DNA of 64,000 nucleotides from Arachnia propionica (GCF_003932785.1 NZ_RQYT01000010.1:45392-109391); one strand, 5' to 3'. Positions 27,597-37,521 are shown, numbered from the stretch's first letter. The notes: generated by a model not told the origin, from the sequence alone. A program made the numbers and translations.

Positions 27597-28708
27597 GGCT
27601 GGTCGGGGGCGACCAGCGGGTCGCCGTCCAGGAGGGTCAGGTCGGAGGTCTGTTGCTGTTGCCGCTTTGCGCGCCGTGCCACCGCGATGCTCGCGAACAA
27701 CAGGGCCACGGCCAGCACACCGCCGCCGATCAGCCACCACAGCCAGGCGTCGCCGGACTCCTGGGGCTTTGCGGGCTCGGGCTCCTCAGGCTCCATCGGG
27801 TTGAGCGGTGGCTCCATCGGCTCCTTCTGCATCCCAGCCAACACCGTGAGGGCGAGCTGCTTCTCCAGGGTGGTGGCCTTGCCGTCGCCGTCCTCGAAGG
27901 ACAGCACCACCGTGATCGGTTCGGTGCGTTCCTCCGCGGCCATGAGGGTCATCTCGACGTTGCTGGAGGCTCCCGGCTCCACGGCGCCGATGAAGTGCTC
28001 CTTCGCCGCCACGCCCTGTCCCTCCGCCACGGTGGCCTTGGCGTTGAAGATCTTGGACTTGCCGAGGTTGTTGAAACTGAATGTGACGGTGGTCTCCTCG
28101 CCGACGGGAACCTCGGTCGGGTTGACCGTGATCGTGGAGGTCTCCGCCCTGGTGGGCTGGGCCACGGGCACGGAGATCGTTTCCGTCGTGGTGTAGGAGT
28201 TGGCGGAGGCGTCCTCGTACTCGATGGTCATGGTGATGGCGTAGGGGCGGTTCTCCAGCGTCGGCAAGGTGGTGAAGTTGACGTCCCTGCTCACCGAGCC
28301 CTTCGGCTTGATCGCCGAGATCCAAGTCGACGAGGATCCGTTGACGGGCAGGAAGGCACCGTCGGCCTGGGTCAGGGTCACCTTGAGGTTGCTCACCCGG
28401 GTCTGTTTCGACTGGTTGACGAGGGTGTAGGTGAGGGCGAAGCTGCTGCCCGCCGTCACGGTCTGGGGATTCGCGATGACCGATTCCAGCATCACCCGCG
28501 GCACGGAGACCCCGGTGGGGCCGCTGCCACCCCCCTGGTCGGAACCGGAGCCCGGGCCCTGCGGCGGGGCGGTGTCCTTCGGGGCCTGGGGTGAGGAACT
28601 CTCCTTGGTCCCCTTGTCCTTGCCCTCGTCGGCATGGACCAGCACCGACGGGATCAGGAGGGCCAGACAGGTGGCCAGTGCGACGATGAGCAGACGGAAG
28701 GGTCTCAT
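27593..28708 (-). CDS. secreted, membrane-anchored accessory protein of the ABC cassette (CARDB-like)
   Basis: 371 aa. A signal peptide (residues 1-26, ending near VLVHA-DE) is followed by a low-complexity Lys/Ser/Pro/Gly region. Two repeated beta-sandwich units start at about 68 and 193, each with a VIANPQTVTAGSS- or ITVNPTEVPVGEE-like opening, as in CARDB/COG1361 adhesion-like domains. A Pro/Glu linker (MEPPLNPMEPEEPEP), a C-terminal helix and a short basic tail follow, so most of the protein lies outside the membrane. It is the middle gene between ATPase and permease, coupled to both by 4-base overlaps. It may gather substrate or link the transporter to the envelope. Confidence 0.75.
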   Translation of the reverse strand: MRPFRLLIVALATCLALLIPSVLVHADEGKDKGTKESSSPQAPKDTAPPQGPGSGSDQGGGSGPTGVSVPRVMLESVIANPQTVTAGSSFALTYTLVNQSKQTRVSNLKVTLTQADGAFLPVNGSSSTWISAIKPKGSVSRDVNFTTLPTLENRPYAITMTIEYEDASANSYTTTETISVPVAQPTRAETSTITVNPTEVPVGEETTVTFSFNNLGKSKIFNAKATVAEGQGVAAKEHFIGAVEPGASSNVEMTLMAAEERTEPITVVLSFEDGDGKATTLEKQLALTVLAGMQKEPMEPPLNPMEPEEPEPAKPQESGDAWLWWLIGGGVLAVALLFASIAVARRAKRQQQQTSDLTLLDGDPLVAPDQP

Positions 28709-29436
28709 GAGGGCTCCTCGGAGTCGTCGTGGTGCTGATGGGTGATGTCGGTGATGCGTCCGTCCGTGATGGAGACGATGGTGTCGGCGAAGCTCGCGAG
28801 ATGGGCGTCGTGGGTGACCATGATCCAGGTCTGGTGGAACCGTTGGATGACGCGTCGGAACAGTTTCAGGGTGGATTCCGCGGTGCGGGAGTCGAGGTTC
28901 CCGGTCGGTTCGTCGGCGAACACGAGCTTCGGGCCCGAGGCCATGGCCCTGGCGATGCCGACGCGCTGCTGCTGGCCGCCGGAGAGTTGGGTGGGGCGGT
29001 GGTGGAGGTGGTCCCCCAGGCCGAGGGTGACGAGAACCTTCCGGGCGATCTCCTCCCGTCGCTCCTTCTGCATGCCTCGGAACGTCAGCGGCAACGCGAC
29101 GTTCTGGATGGCGGTGAGCTGGGGCAGCAGGTTGAACGACTGGAAGATGAACCCGACCTGCTCGCGACGGTAGGTCACCAGCCTGCTCTCGCTGAAGGAG
29201 TGGAGGGGCTGGCCGTCCACCCAGATCTCGCCCGCCGTCGGTTTCTCCAACCCGCCGAGCATGTTGAGCAGTGTCGACTTGCCGGAACCCGACGTGCCCA
29301 CCACCGCGGTGAACGTGCCGCGGGGGATCTCCAGATGCACCCGGTTGAGGGCGACGACAGGGGAGTCGCCCACCCGATACACCTTGCTCAGGTCACGGAC
29401 GACGACGAGCGGGTCGGCTGCGACCTGCGTCACCAT
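28705..29436 (-). CDS. ABC transporter ATPase, LolD/MacB type
   Basis: 243 aa. Walker A GTSGSGKST (47-55), Q-loop (FIFQSFNLLP), signature LSGGQQQRVGIARA and Walker B FADEPTGNLDS are intact. The LolD/MacB/FtsE subgroup powers FtsX-type permeases, which fits the permease two genes downstream. GAGGAGGAATC precedes the ATG at 29436, which decides the start; an earlier in-frame start at 29490 has no ribosome-binding site. The C-terminus is His-rich and acidic (HQHHDDSEE). Confidence 0.92.
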   Translation of the reverse strand: MVTQVAADPLVVVRDLSKVYRVGDSPVVALNRVHLEIPRGTFTAVVGTSGSGKSTLLNMLGGLEKPTAGEIWVDGQPLHSFSESRLVTYRREQVGFIFQSFNLLPQLTAIQNVALPLTFRGMQKERREEIARKVLVTLGLGDHLHHRPTQLSGGQQQRVGIARAMASGPKLVFADEPTGNLDSRTAESTLKLFRRVIQRFHQTWIMVTHDAHLASFADTIVSITDGRITDITHQHHDDSEEPS

Positions 29437-29475
29437 GATTCCTCCTCGAACGATGCGAGAGAAGCTACTGCCCCG

Positions 29476-29498
29476 GAAATCCCATGGCAAGGGATTTC
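29476..29498 (-). terminator. hairpin after the menG-nuclease operon
   Basis: GAAATCCC pairs perfectly with GGGATTTC across a 7-base loop. It lies just beyond the nuclease gene stop (29520, minus strand) and before the ABC cassette start. No T-run follows. Confidence 0.55.
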
Positions 29499-29519
29499 AC
29501 CCCAAGGAAGACTGTGGTC

Positions 29520-31193
29520 TTATCGGTTGGGGACCGGGGTCCCGTCGTCGATGCCCTGCATCCACTCCCGCACGTGCCAGGTGGCCCGCACATCGTCCTC
29601 GTTGTACTCCAGCACCCGGATACGGGCGGCGTCACGTTCCCTCGGATCCGGGGCCTCCGCAGCCGTGGCGAACCAGGTCTGCGAGTTCAGCCCGCCCGGC
29701 TCCTCGTCCCGCCACGAGAAGCCCGCCCCCTTCGAGGCGACGATCTTCAACCCGAGTCCCTCCACGCCGACGAAGTTGTCGCGTACCAGCTCGAACAGGT
29801 CGACGAAGTGTTCCTTGACGAGGCCACACAGCCGCTCCAGCTCCGGGTTCGAGCTGCGTCGTGCCAGACGGCGCAGATGGACCACCTCGTAGTCGGAGTA
29901 GTGGAACACCCGAAGCCCCGGATGCTCCGCGATGAGACCGAGCAGCCAGCGGGCGAAGGCGACGGCCACCGCGATCTCCTCGTCGTCGCCGAGGCGGGTG
30001 AACGAGTCGAAGTGGTGGTACGCCTGCTCCCCGGTCCTGCGGTCGGTGAGGAGCGCCCCCCACAGGTAGGTGCGGTCGTGGTCATCGGTCTCGATGTCGA
30101 GATCCACCTCCACGTCGGCGCGCGGCGTGCCGATCGGGTCGGTGGAGATCTTCTCCAGGGCGACGCCCCGGGCCAGCATCCGGGCCCGACGCGCCGCCTG
30201 CCTCAGCCGCGCCTCGGAGCGGTCCCGGTGCGCCGTCAGCGGCAGGTAGGCGGGGAGCAGCGCGTCGACGTCGGCCTCGGCCAGCTGGCTCACCGTCGTG
30301 ATCCCCAGTCCCATGAGGGTCTGCAACTCGCGCACGTCGAGGGGGGTCTTCGAGATCCGCAGCGACAGGTCGTCGTCGTCCATGCGGGGACGACACGTCT
30401 CCCACCAGGCACACCACTCGCACTCCGCCACCCGGATGGGGCGCACCACGGGGGGACGGTCGTCGTCGGGGACCCGTTTCATCGCCTCCTCGGCGACGTG
30501 GATGCGGAACCCGTGCTCGTGGTCGTAGCGTTCCAGCGGGGAACGCAGCCTGTGCCCCGACGGGGAGGTACGGGAGAAGGTCCTCAGGAACCGCCAGTCC
30601 AACGGCACCCACGTGATCTGTGCGTTGTGACCGTCGTCGCTGCCGACGATGCCGCCGAGTGGGGTGTCGGCGGCGAAACCGCAGGCCTGGAGCAGACGCC
30701 ACAGCTGAGCCAACTCGATGAGGGCCCCCTCCCGGTAGGCGCGGTACCGCAGGTTCGGCAGCGGCCGCAGCGTCGTCGGGTCGCCCAGGCTGGAACGCCT
30801 CAGTTCGGTGGCCCTGACCTGCTTCTCCAGCACCCGATAGGGCTTGATACGGACCGGCCAGTAGCCCGAGTCGCCGCGCACCAGCAGATCGGCCTGGCCG
30901 CGACGGTGCCCGGCCGGGTCCGGGGGCAGCCGACCCCCGATGATCGCCGGCACCTGGTCCGTCATCGCCGCGAGGGTGGCCTCCTCCGCGTGGACGGCCA
31001 GGCCCAGGTCGACGACGTCGCGCCCGGCCGCGACCTTCGCGAGGATCGATTCCCGGAACTCGGTGCCCCCGCCGAAGGCCTCCCGCAGCGACTCGTCGAG
31101 GGGGACGGCAGGCTGAGGCGTCCCCGGGTCGAACGCGTTGAACGTCTTGACGGGGCAGCTCCGGGCAGCGTACGGGTCGAGGAGGAAGGTCAT
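29520..31193 (-). CDS. TM0106-type RecB-like nuclease with C-terminal RNase H-like domain
   Basis: 557 aa. The N-terminal half resembles RecB-family (PD-D/ExK) nucleases: C13 near the start and a [10 protein letters not shown] cluster (C258, C261, C267) would hold a 4Fe-4S cluster, and GQADLLVR has the metal-binding Asp102. The expected D/E-x-K motif reads RIK (115-117), so the acid is replaced by Arg. A helix-hairpin-helix-like stretch (about 290-315) follows. The C-terminal domain starts with VDLDIET (D366, E368), typical of DEDD exonuclease-like domains. The ATG overlaps the menG stop by 4 bases. Role in DNA or RNA processing is inferred. Confidence 0.82.
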   Translation of the reverse strand: MTFLLDPYAARSCPVKTFNAFDPGTPQPAVPLDESLREAFGGGTEFRESILAKVAAGRDVVDLGLAVHAEEATLAAMTDQVPAIIGGRLPPDPAGHRRGQADLLVRGDSGYWPVRIKPYRVLEKQVRATELRRSSLGDPTTLRPLPNLRYRAYREGALIELAQLWRLLQACGFAADTPLGGIVGSDDGHNAQITWVPLDWRFLRTFSRTSPSGHRLRSPLERYDHEHGFRIHVAEEAMKRVPDDDRPPVVRPIRVAECEWCAWWETCRPRMDDDDLSLRISKTPLDVRELQTLMGLGITTVSQLAEADVDALLPAYLPLTAHRDRSEARLRQAARRARMLARGVALEKISTDPIGTPRADVEVDLDIETDDHDRTYLWGALLTDRRTGEQAYHHFDSFTRLGDDEEIAVAVAFARWLLGLIAEHPGLRVFHYSDYEVVHLRRLARRSSNPELERLCGLVKEHFVDLFELVRDNFVGVEGLGLKIVASKGAGFSWRDEEPGGLNSQTWFATAAEAPDPRERDAARIRVLEYNEDDVRATWHVREWMQGIDDGTPVPNR

Positions 31194-31882
31194 TTCCTGG
31201 CCCGGTGGAGGGCGACGATGCCGCCGGTGAGGTTCCTGTGTTCGACATCCCGCCACCCGGCCTCCGCGATGAGTGTCGCGAGACCCTCCTGATCCGGCCA
31301 GGCGAGGATCGACTCCGCCAGGTAGCCGTAGGCGGCGGGATTGCTGGAGATGCGGGCCGCGAGCGGCACCAGCCGCAGTGCACCCCGGGTGTAGATGAAA
31401 CGGAACCAGGGGTGGGTCGGGGTGGAGAACTCCGCCACGACGAGGCGGCCACCGGGCCTGGTGACACGTAGCATCTCGCGCAGCGCACCCGAGGTGTCCT
31501 CGACGTTGCGCAGCCCGTAGCTGATCGTCACCGCGTCGAAGGAGTCGTCGGCGTAGGGGAGGGCCAGCGCGTCGCCACGGACGAAGGTCAGCTGCGGCTG
31601 GCGGCGCTTGCCGACCTGGAGCATGCCCATCGAGTAGTCGGTGGGGAAGACGGTCGCCCCCGCCTGCTCGTAGGGCACCGACGAGGTGCCGGTCCCCGCC
31701 GCGAGGTCCAGGACCCGCTCGCCGGGACGCAGGTCCAGGGCGGCGAGGGTGTGCTGCCGCCAGCGTCGCTCCTGGCCGAGGGAGAGGACCGCGTTGAGAA
31801 GGTCGTACCGTGGCGCGACCCCGTCGAACATGGCCGAGACCTCGGCACGCTTCTTGTCGAGGTCGGCTCGGGTCTGCTCCAT
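31190..31882 (-). CDS. menG: demethylmenaquinone methyltransferase
   Basis: 230 aa UbiE/MenG methyltransferase. It adds the ring methyl from S-adenosylmethionine in the last step to menaquinone. The family signature region [18 protein letters not shown] (from residue 19), the SAM motif [12 protein letters not shown] and the second signature [10 protein letters not shown] are present. The nuclease gene overlaps its stop by 4 bases. The rest of the pathway lies elsewhere in the window, in three separate places. Confidence 0.95.
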   Translation of the reverse strand: MEQTRADLDKKRAEVSAMFDGVAPRYDLLNAVLSLGQERRWRQHTLAALDLRPGERVLDLAAGTGTSSVPYEQAGATVFPTDYSMGMLQVGKRRQPQLTFVRGDALALPYADDSFDAVTISYGLRNVEDTSGALREMLRVTRPGGRLVVAEFSTPTHPWFRFIYTRGALRLVPLAARISSNPAAYGYLAESILAWPDQEGLATLIAEAGWRDVEHRNLTGGIVALHRARK

Positions 31883-31912
31883 GGGCAGCAGGATATCGTC
31901 GTCCGTGTCGGC

Positions 31913-32482
31913 TCAGTGCATCACGGCCAGCAGGTCGGAGTGGGAGACCCCGCCCTGGGTCCACTGCCCCATGAGCTGACCGACGACGTCGTTGATGGGC
32001 TCCCGTACCAACTTGTGGATGACGTGCGGGTAGCCGCTGGTCTCGCCCTCGACGAGGCCGCTGCCGAAGACCTGGATGGTGCCGGGGATCGCCTCGTCGG
32101 ACCCCTCCGCCCGGATCTCCGCCTGCGTGTCCTTCTCCGTGATGACGCGGGTCAGCTCCGCCAGGTAGACGGGATCCGTCTGCGCGTCGTAGCAGTACCG
32201 GGTGCCGAGCTCCGAGTGCTCGAGGGTGCCGATGAGGGCACCGCCGTCGAGCGGCCGCGGCCGCCACGTGACCGGCACGTGGTAGACGGCGTCCGTGGAT
32301 CGGATGAGCATGCAGTCCAGCCCCACCTCGCCATCCGGGTCGACGAAGCGGAACTTCGCGACGATCTCCAGGTCGGTGGCGTCCCCGTCGAACCACCATT
32401 GATCCGGCAACCACGCCGCCAGGAGCTCGAGTTTGCTGGGGCGCAGGGTGGCCCCGGGATGGACTCGCGCAATTCCGCTCAT
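31913..32482 (-). CDS. maltokinase N-terminal-cap-like protein
   Basis: 189 aa. The sequence ARVHPGATLRPSKLELLAAW and the LIGTLEHSELGTRYCYDA stretch resemble the N-terminal cap domain of maltokinases (Mak_N_cap) that also exists as small stand-alone actinobacterial proteins. There is no kinase domain. GGAGG lies 8 bp before the ATG at 32482, ruling out the longer start at 32611. Its function is unknown; a link to glucan or maltose metabolism is only suggested by the family. It is divergent from the ABC ATPase at 32611, with about 130 bp holding both promoters. Confidence 0.75.
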   Translation of the reverse strand: MSGIARVHPGATLRPSKLELLAAWLPDQWWFDGDATDLEIVAKFRFVDPDGEVGLDCMLIRSTDAVYHVPVTWRPRPLDGGALIGTLEHSELGTRYCYDAQTDPVYLAELTRVITEKDTQAEIRAEGSDEAIPGTIQVFGSGLVEGETSGYPHVIHKLVREPINDVVGQLMGQWTQGGVSHSDLLAVMH

Positions 32483-32610
32483 GACAAAACCTCCGTCGGT
32501 GGCCCGAGGGGTGCCCAGCACATCCTCGTGACCGGCAGCACTTTCTGGTTCCACCCTAGCCGGTGGCCCGGGATGGGAACAGCTGGGGGTCCTCCGCCGA
32601 ATGGTCCACA

Positions 32611-33258
32611 ATGGACGCCGTGGCGAAGAAGGACATCGTTCTCAAGGTGGCGAAACTCAAGAAGGCCTACGGGCCCGTGACGATCGTGGAGGGCTTCGAC
32701 CTCCAGGTCGCGGCGGGTGAGGCCGTGGCCCTGACAGGGCGCAACGGCGCGGGCAAGTCGACGGTGCTCCGGTGCCTCGTCGGTGCCGATCGACCCGACG
32801 ACGGCACCATCGAGGTCCTCGGCGTCAAGATGAGTGAGGCCAACCCGGAGATCCGACGCAACGTCGCCACCGTCATCGACGACCTCGACTTCTTCCCCGA
32901 CCTCAGCGTCGTCGAGCACCTCGACCTGCTCGCCCGGGCCCACGGCCTCGTCGACCCCGACGACCTCGTCGACGAGATCCTCGAGGAGGTGCAACTGGTG
33001 CCGCAGGCGGGGCAGCTGCCCTCCACCCTGTCGTCCGGTCAACGGCGGCGCCTCGCCCTGGCGACGGCCTTCGTGCGTCCCCGGCGACTCCTGGTCCTCG
33101 ACGAGCCGGAGCAGCGCCTCGACGTCGAGGGCGTGGCGTGGCTGGGGCAGCGCCTCAAAGAGGAACTGAGCGACGGCCTCGCGATCGTCCTCGCCTCCCA
33201 TGAACCCTCGCTCCTGGCCGCCATCGGCGCCCGCGAGGTCAGGCTGGGTGAGCGATGA
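32611..33258 (+). CDS. ABC transporter ATPase (partner of the membrane protein downstream)
   Basis: 215 aa. Walker A GRNGAGKST (43-51), a signature LSSGQRRRLALA with Ser in place of the first Gly, and Walker B LLVLDEPEQRLD are present. The catalytic Glu is there but the D-loop is unusual. The next gene overlaps by 4 bases and encodes a large membrane protein, so they form a two-part transporter. ATG 32611 lacks a strong ribosome-binding site; GTG 32620 is an alternative. Cargo unknown. Confidence 0.85.
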   Translation: MDAVAKKDIVLKVAKLKKAYGPVTIVEGFDLQVAAGEAVALTGRNGAGKSTVLRCLVGADRPDDGTIEVLGVKMSEANPEIRRNVATVIDDLDFFPDLSVVEHLDLLARAHGLVDPDDLVDEILEEVQLVPQAGQLPSTLSSGQRRRLALATAFVRPRRLLVLDEPEQRLDVEGVAWLGQRLKEELSDGLAIVLASHEPSLLAAIGAREVRLGER

Positions 33259-34880
33259 GCGACCGCTTCGGGGAGATCGGGCGGGTCGACGAGAGGCAGC
33301 TGCGGCTGCTGGTGCGGGACTGGCGCCACGGTCGCGCGGACCGCAACATCCTGCAGGCCCTCAGCGACGCCTACGTCATGGTCTTCGCCCTCGTGCTCAT
33401 CGGCGCGATGCTGGTGAGCTCCATCCTCCAGGCACAACGCACCGTCGCGGTCTGTGACACCGACGCCTGTCTGGCCTCCCGCGGTCTGCTGCCGTGGGCC
33501 GCGACCGCGGCCTTCCTCACCCTCGCCCTCGTCGCGGCCCGGATGTTCGGTCCTGTGATCGCCTCCGCCGCCGAGGGATTCTGGATCCTCGACGGCGACG
33601 TCGACCGGCGGCGCTTCCTCAAGGGCCGCCTCGTCGCGGCGGTGGTGCTCGCCCTGCTCGTGGGTGGGGGGCTCGGGGCGCTGGTCGCAGCTCTGGTCGG
33701 GGCCGACGCGGAGAGCATCCTCATCTGGGCGGCGGCCGCCGGGCTCGGCTGCTTCGGACTCGTGGCCTTTGCCGCGGCGGAGCAGGCGTTGGAGCGTCGC
33801 TGGATCATGAGGGGCGTCATCTGGCTCACCGGTGTCGTCGCCTTCGTCGCCCTGGCGATGCTGGTGCTCATCGCGACGGGGACCCTGCCCGCCCGAACCG
33901 TGGCTGCCCTGGGCGTGGACTTCGCCTGGATCGTCGTCGCGGTCGGCGCGGTGCTCGGTGTCGGGTCGCTGCTGCTGGCCTGGGCCAGGCTGTCCCGGCT
34001 GCGGCGGCAGCGACTCGTGGCGGGGTCGTCGCTGGCTGCGGGGCTCCAGGGCGCCGCCTTCGCCCTCGACCTGGCGCTGGTCCGCGACATCCTCGTCGAC
34101 TTCCGGTTCCGTGAGCAGGGACATGTCCGTCCGACGCGGGGCTCGGGGTCCGGCCTGGCTGCCCTCGTCATGCGCGACGTGCAGCGCCTGTGGCGCAACC
34201 CCCGTCCGCTGGTGTTCTGGATCGTCTCGATGCTCATCCCCTACGCCGTTCAGGCGCTGGGGCTCGGGGTCATCGCCTCCTCGCTGTCCGCGCTGGTGCT
34301 CATGGCCGCGCTCATCGGCTTCTGCAACTCGATGCGGGTGCTGACCCGGACCAAGGGGCTGCAGCGGTGCTTCCCCTTCGCGCCCGGCGCGGTCCGGCAG
34401 GCGACGATGGTGGTTCCGGCCGTGCTGGCACTGCTGTGGGCTGTCGCGACGACCCCGGCCTTCCTCGGGGTCGTCGGCGGGACGCCGGTCGACGTGGCGA
34501 CCGGGGTCGGGCAGGCGCTGCTGACGGCGGCAGCCGGGTTGCTGGCCGCGGTGCGGTGGGTGACGGCGAAGCCAGCGAACTATGGCGGCCCGCTCGTCGC
34601 GACGACGGGTTTCGGGGCCCTCCCGCCGGGCCTGATGTTCTCCCTCATCAAGGGCGTCGACATCGTCGCCGTGGTGACGCTGCCGATCGTCCTCGGCTGG
34701 CCCGCCTGGCTGTCGGTGTCGATCGCGCTCATCGTCTTCTTCGTGCTGCGTTCCGGATTTGACCAGCAGACCCTGATGGAGCAGCACGAGGAGCAGCAGC
34801 GGCTGCTCGCGGAGGAGAAGGCGCGGCGGGCCGGGACCGTCGCGGCCCGGAACAAGGTGAAGGTGCAGCGCCGCCGCTGA
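33255..34880 (+). CDS. large membrane protein, ABC permease-like (DUF6297-type)
   Basis: 541 aa with about twelve hydrophobic segments and a C-terminal charged coiled-coil tail (EEQQRLLAEEKARR). The N-terminus (about 1-35) is cytoplasmic and Arg-rich. It resembles the actinobacterial DUF6297 family found beside small ABC ATPases, which fits the ATPase gene overlapping its start. An Arg/Asp-rich loop (DGDVDRRRFLKGR, about residue 114) lies between helices, a feature of some ABC-2 exporters. Function beyond probable transport is not known. Confidence 0.7.
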   Translation: MSDRFGEIGRVDERQLRLLVRDWRHGRADRNILQALSDAYVMVFALVLIGAMLVSSILQAQRTVAVCDTDACLASRGLLPWAATAAFLTLALVAARMFGPVIASAAEGFWILDGDVDRRRFLKGRLVAAVVLALLVGGGLGALVAALVGADAESILIWAAAAGLGCFGLVAFAAAEQALERRWIMRGVIWLTGVVAFVALAMLVLIATGTLPARTVAALGVDFAWIVVAVGAVLGVGSLLLAWARLSRLRRQRLVAGSSLAAGLQGAAFALDLALVRDILVDFRFREQGHVRPTRGSGSGLAALVMRDVQRLWRNPRPLVFWIVSMLIPYAVQALGLGVIASSLSALVLMAALIGFCNSMRVLTRTKGLQRCFPFAPGAVRQATMVVPAVLALLWAVATTPAFLGVVGGTPVDVATGVGQALLTAAAGLLAAVRWVTAKPANYGGPLVATTGFGALPPGLMFSLIKGVDIVAVVTLPIVLGWPAWLSVSIALIVFFVLRSGFDQQTLMEQHEEQQRLLAEEKARRAGTVAARNKVKVQRRR

Positions 34881-35005
34881 GAATCAATCTCTGGCGCTTT
34901 CGGGGCGGTAGGGGAGGGAGAATCCGTGTATCCCTGCCACCACCCCCCATCCCACTGTAGATTCACCTCCAAGGTCCCGGTAGGGGGCCATCCGAGAGGA
35001 GAATC

Positions 35006-36349
35006 ATGAGCCGGTTGCGATGGAGCGCTGTCCTGGCTGCAGCAATGGCGCTGACCTTGACCATGAGTGGATGCCTGCAAGATCCCAGGCGCCAGACGAC
35101 AGGGGGTGGCGACGGCGAAGGCTGGGTGGCCGACGGGGGAACCGCGGACGGTGACAACAAGGTCACCATCTTCGGGGCCTTCGGTGGTCAGGAGAAGGCG
35201 GCCTTCGAGGCGTCGCTTGCGAAGTTCGAGGCCGAGTCCGGCATCGACGTGGAGTACGCCAACAGCGATGACTTCACCACTCTCATCAAGACCAAGATAC
35301 GGTCGGGGGACACCCCGGACATTGCGTTGTACCCTCAGCCGGGTGGCCTGTTGGAGGCGGCGGCCGAGAAGGCGATCCAGCCGATTGACACCTACCTGGA
35401 CTACGACGCCCTGGACTCCACGCTGGTGCCCGGTTTCCTGGAGGCGGCCAGGTACAAGGGGCGCGTCTACGGGGCCCCGATGCGCATGGCGGTGAAGTCC
35501 ATCGTCTGGTACCCGGCCTCCTACAAGGCGCTCGGCCTCAGCACCGAGCCTGAGACCATGCAGGAGCTGGCCGAGATCTCGGACCAGATCAAGGCTCAGG
35601 GCACGGCCCCATGGTGTCTGGGGGTGGAGTCCGATGCCGCCACCGGTTGGCCTGGCACGGACTGGATCGAGGAGATCGTGCTCCGGATGTACGGTCCCGA
35701 CGTCTACGACCAGTGGACCAGCCATCAGATCCCCTTCAATGACGAGCGCATCGTGAAGGCCTTCGAGGAGTTCGGGAGGATCGCGCTCAGCGAGGGCAAC
35801 GTCTACGGCGGCAGCCAGGGCATCCTGGCCACGAACTTCGGCACCACGATGAACCCGGCGTTCAACGACCCCGCGCAGTGCTACTTCATGAGGCAGGGCA
35901 ACTTTGTGGCCTCGATGCTGCCGAAGGAGGTGCAAGGTGACCTGGACAACGCCGTCGGCACCTTCGCCTACCCGCCCTACGAGGGTGGCTATGACGGTAA
36001 GCCGATGCTGGGTGGGGGCGACATCGCGGGGCTGTTCAACGGCAATGACCCCGATGCCATCGAGGTGATGAAGTTCCTCACGAGCGACAGGTTCGGGGCC
36101 GAATGGGCGAAGGAGGGCGGTTGGCTGTCCCCACACAAGACCTTTGACGTGGCGAACTATCCGAATGAGACCACCCGCAGAATCGCCGAGATGGCCACCA
36201 GTGCGACGGTGTTCCGCTACGACGGCTCGGACCTGATGCCGAACGCCGTCGGTGGTGGCTCGTTCTGGACCGGCATGGTGGACTTCCTGAGCGGGGCCAA
36301 GACGGCCCAGCAGGTGACCACCGACATCGAGAACTCCTGGCCGAAGTGA
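35006..36349 (+). CDS. sugar-binding lipoprotein, alpha-glucoside (AglE) type
   Basis: 447 aa. A lipoprotein signal peptide with lipobox TMSGC places Cys at residue 23, followed by a Gly/Asp-rich linker. The mature protein is a family-1 extracellular solute-binding protein with the early segment FGGFG-like (IFGAFGGQEKAAFE) and PDIALYPQPG, WYPAS and WPGTDWIEE segments typical of alpha-glucoside binders. GAGAGGAGAATC precedes the ATG. Two permease genes follow with overlaps (1 and 4 bases). No ATPase is in the cluster, so a shared MsiK-like ATPase encoded elsewhere is inferred. Confidence 0.9.
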   Translation: MSRLRWSAVLAAAMALTLTMSGCLQDPRRQTTGGGDGEGWVADGGTADGDNKVTIFGAFGGQEKAAFEASLAKFEAESGIDVEYANSDDFTTLIKTKIRSGDTPDIALYPQPGGLLEAAAEKAIQPIDTYLDYDALDSTLVPGFLEAARYKGRVYGAPMRMAVKSIVWYPASYKALGLSTEPETMQELAEISDQIKAQGTAPWCLGVESDAATGWPGTDWIEEIVLRMYGPDVYDQWTSHQIPFNDERIVKAFEEFGRIALSEGNVYGGSQGILATNFGTTMNPAFNDPAQCYFMRQGNFVASMLPKEVQGDLDNAVGTFAYPPYEGGYDGKPMLGGGDIAGLFNGNDPDAIEVMKFLTSDRFGAEWAKEGGWLSPHKTFDVANYPNETTRRIAEMATSATVFRYDGSDLMPNAVGGGSFWTGMVDFLSGAKTAQQVTTDIENSWPK

Positions 36350-37521
36350 TGAGTACCTCGACGTCGAACGTGACCCAGGTCACGGTGTCCCCCGGGCCGA
36401 AGCGGGCGTCAACTCCCGCGAACTGGCCTCGGGCGCTCATGGGACTGGCGGGCATGGTCCTGATCGGGTGGTTCGTCGGCAACGCCTTCCTGGCGTTGGC
36501 CTACTACCCGGAGTGGTTCAGCGTCGGTGTCCCCGTGCTCAACAAGATCATCCAGGCGCTGCTGGCCATGGTCTTCGGCATCGGCGGTTCGCTGCTGTTC
36601 TTCGGCAGCATGAACCTGTTCATCGGCGGTCTGCCGGGCAGGCTGTCCCAGTTCCTGATGCCTTACGCGTACGTGTTGCCCGGCTATTTCACCATCGGGC
36701 TGGTGCTGCTCTACCCGACCATCCAGACAGTGAACTACTCCTTCGCCAACGAGAACTCCACGGCCTACATGAACCCCGTGTTCGGCAACTTCCAAGCGGT
36801 GCTCAGCTCGGATGAATTCCTGCGCACCATCTGGAACAACGTGCTGTGGCTGCTGCTGGTGCCCGCTTCGACCGTGGTCATCGGGTTGATCGTCGCGGTG
36901 CTGGCGGATCGGCTGTCGCCTGGCGGGGAGAAGCTCTCGAAGGCATTGATCTTCCTGCCGATGGCGATCTCCTTCGTCGGCGCAGCCACCATCTGGCAGT
37001 TCATCTACGACTATCAGTCAGGGGACAAGCAGATTGGCCTGCTCAACGCGCTCGTCGCTGCCCTGGGCGGTCAGCCGGAACCGTGGATGCAGCACGAGGC
37101 CGGGGCACTGAACAGCCTGTTGCTCATGGTGATCGTGGTCTGGCTGCAGGTCGGCTATGCCATGGTGCTGCTGTCCACCGCCATCAAGAACGTCCCCGAG
37201 GACACCTTGGAGGCGGCCCGGATCGACGGGGCGTCGGAGTTGAAGATCTTCTTCCAGATCATCATCCCGCAGATGAAGGGCACCATGATCACGGTGTTCG
37301 TCACTGTGTTCATCATGGTGATGAAGATCTTCGACATCGTCTACGTCATGACCAACGGCAACTACAAGACCAACGTGATCGCCAACATGTTCTTCCAGGA
37401 ACTGTTCGTCAACCAGAACGCCGGGAAGGCATCAGCCATCGTGGTGCTCCTGCTGCTGGCCGTGATCCCCGTGCTCATCTATCAGGTGCGTCACTTCAAG
37501 CGTGAGGAGCAGGAGCGATGA
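36349..37521 (+). CDS. sugar ABC permease, MalF/AglF type
   Basis: 390 aa. Two N-terminal helices precede the usual six-helix BPD_transp_1 core. The EAA motif appears as DTLEAARIDGASELKIFFQI and contacts the ATPase. The ATG at 36349 overlaps the binding-protein stop by one base; a GTG at 36346 is also in frame. With the next gene it forms the membrane channel of a CUT1 importer, probably for alpha-glucosides. Confidence 0.93.
   Translation: MSTSTSNVTQVTVSPGPKRASTPANWPRALMGLAGMVLIGWFVGNAFLALAYYPEWFSVGVPVLNKIIQALLAMVFGIGGSLLFFGSMNLFIGGLPGRLSQFLMPYAYVLPGYFTIGLVLLYPTIQTVNYSFANENSTAYMNPVFGNFQAVLSSDEFLRTIWNNVLWLLLVPASTVVIGLIVAVLADRLSPGGEKLSKALIFLPMAISFVGAATIWQFIYDYQSGDKQIGLLNALVAALGGQPEPWMQHEAGALNSLLLMVIVVWLQVGYAMVLLSTAIKNVPEDTLEAARIDGASELKIFFQIIIPQMKGTMITVFVTVFIMVMKIFDIVYVMTNGNYKTNVIANMFFQELFVNQNAGKASAIVVLLLLAVIPVLIYQVRHFKREEQER

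Noticed and set aside
31194..32414. Upstream extension of the nuclease frame to 32414
   Set aside because: It overlaps menG and the cap-like protein in another frame; the ATG at 31193 with a 4-base overlap is the sensible start.
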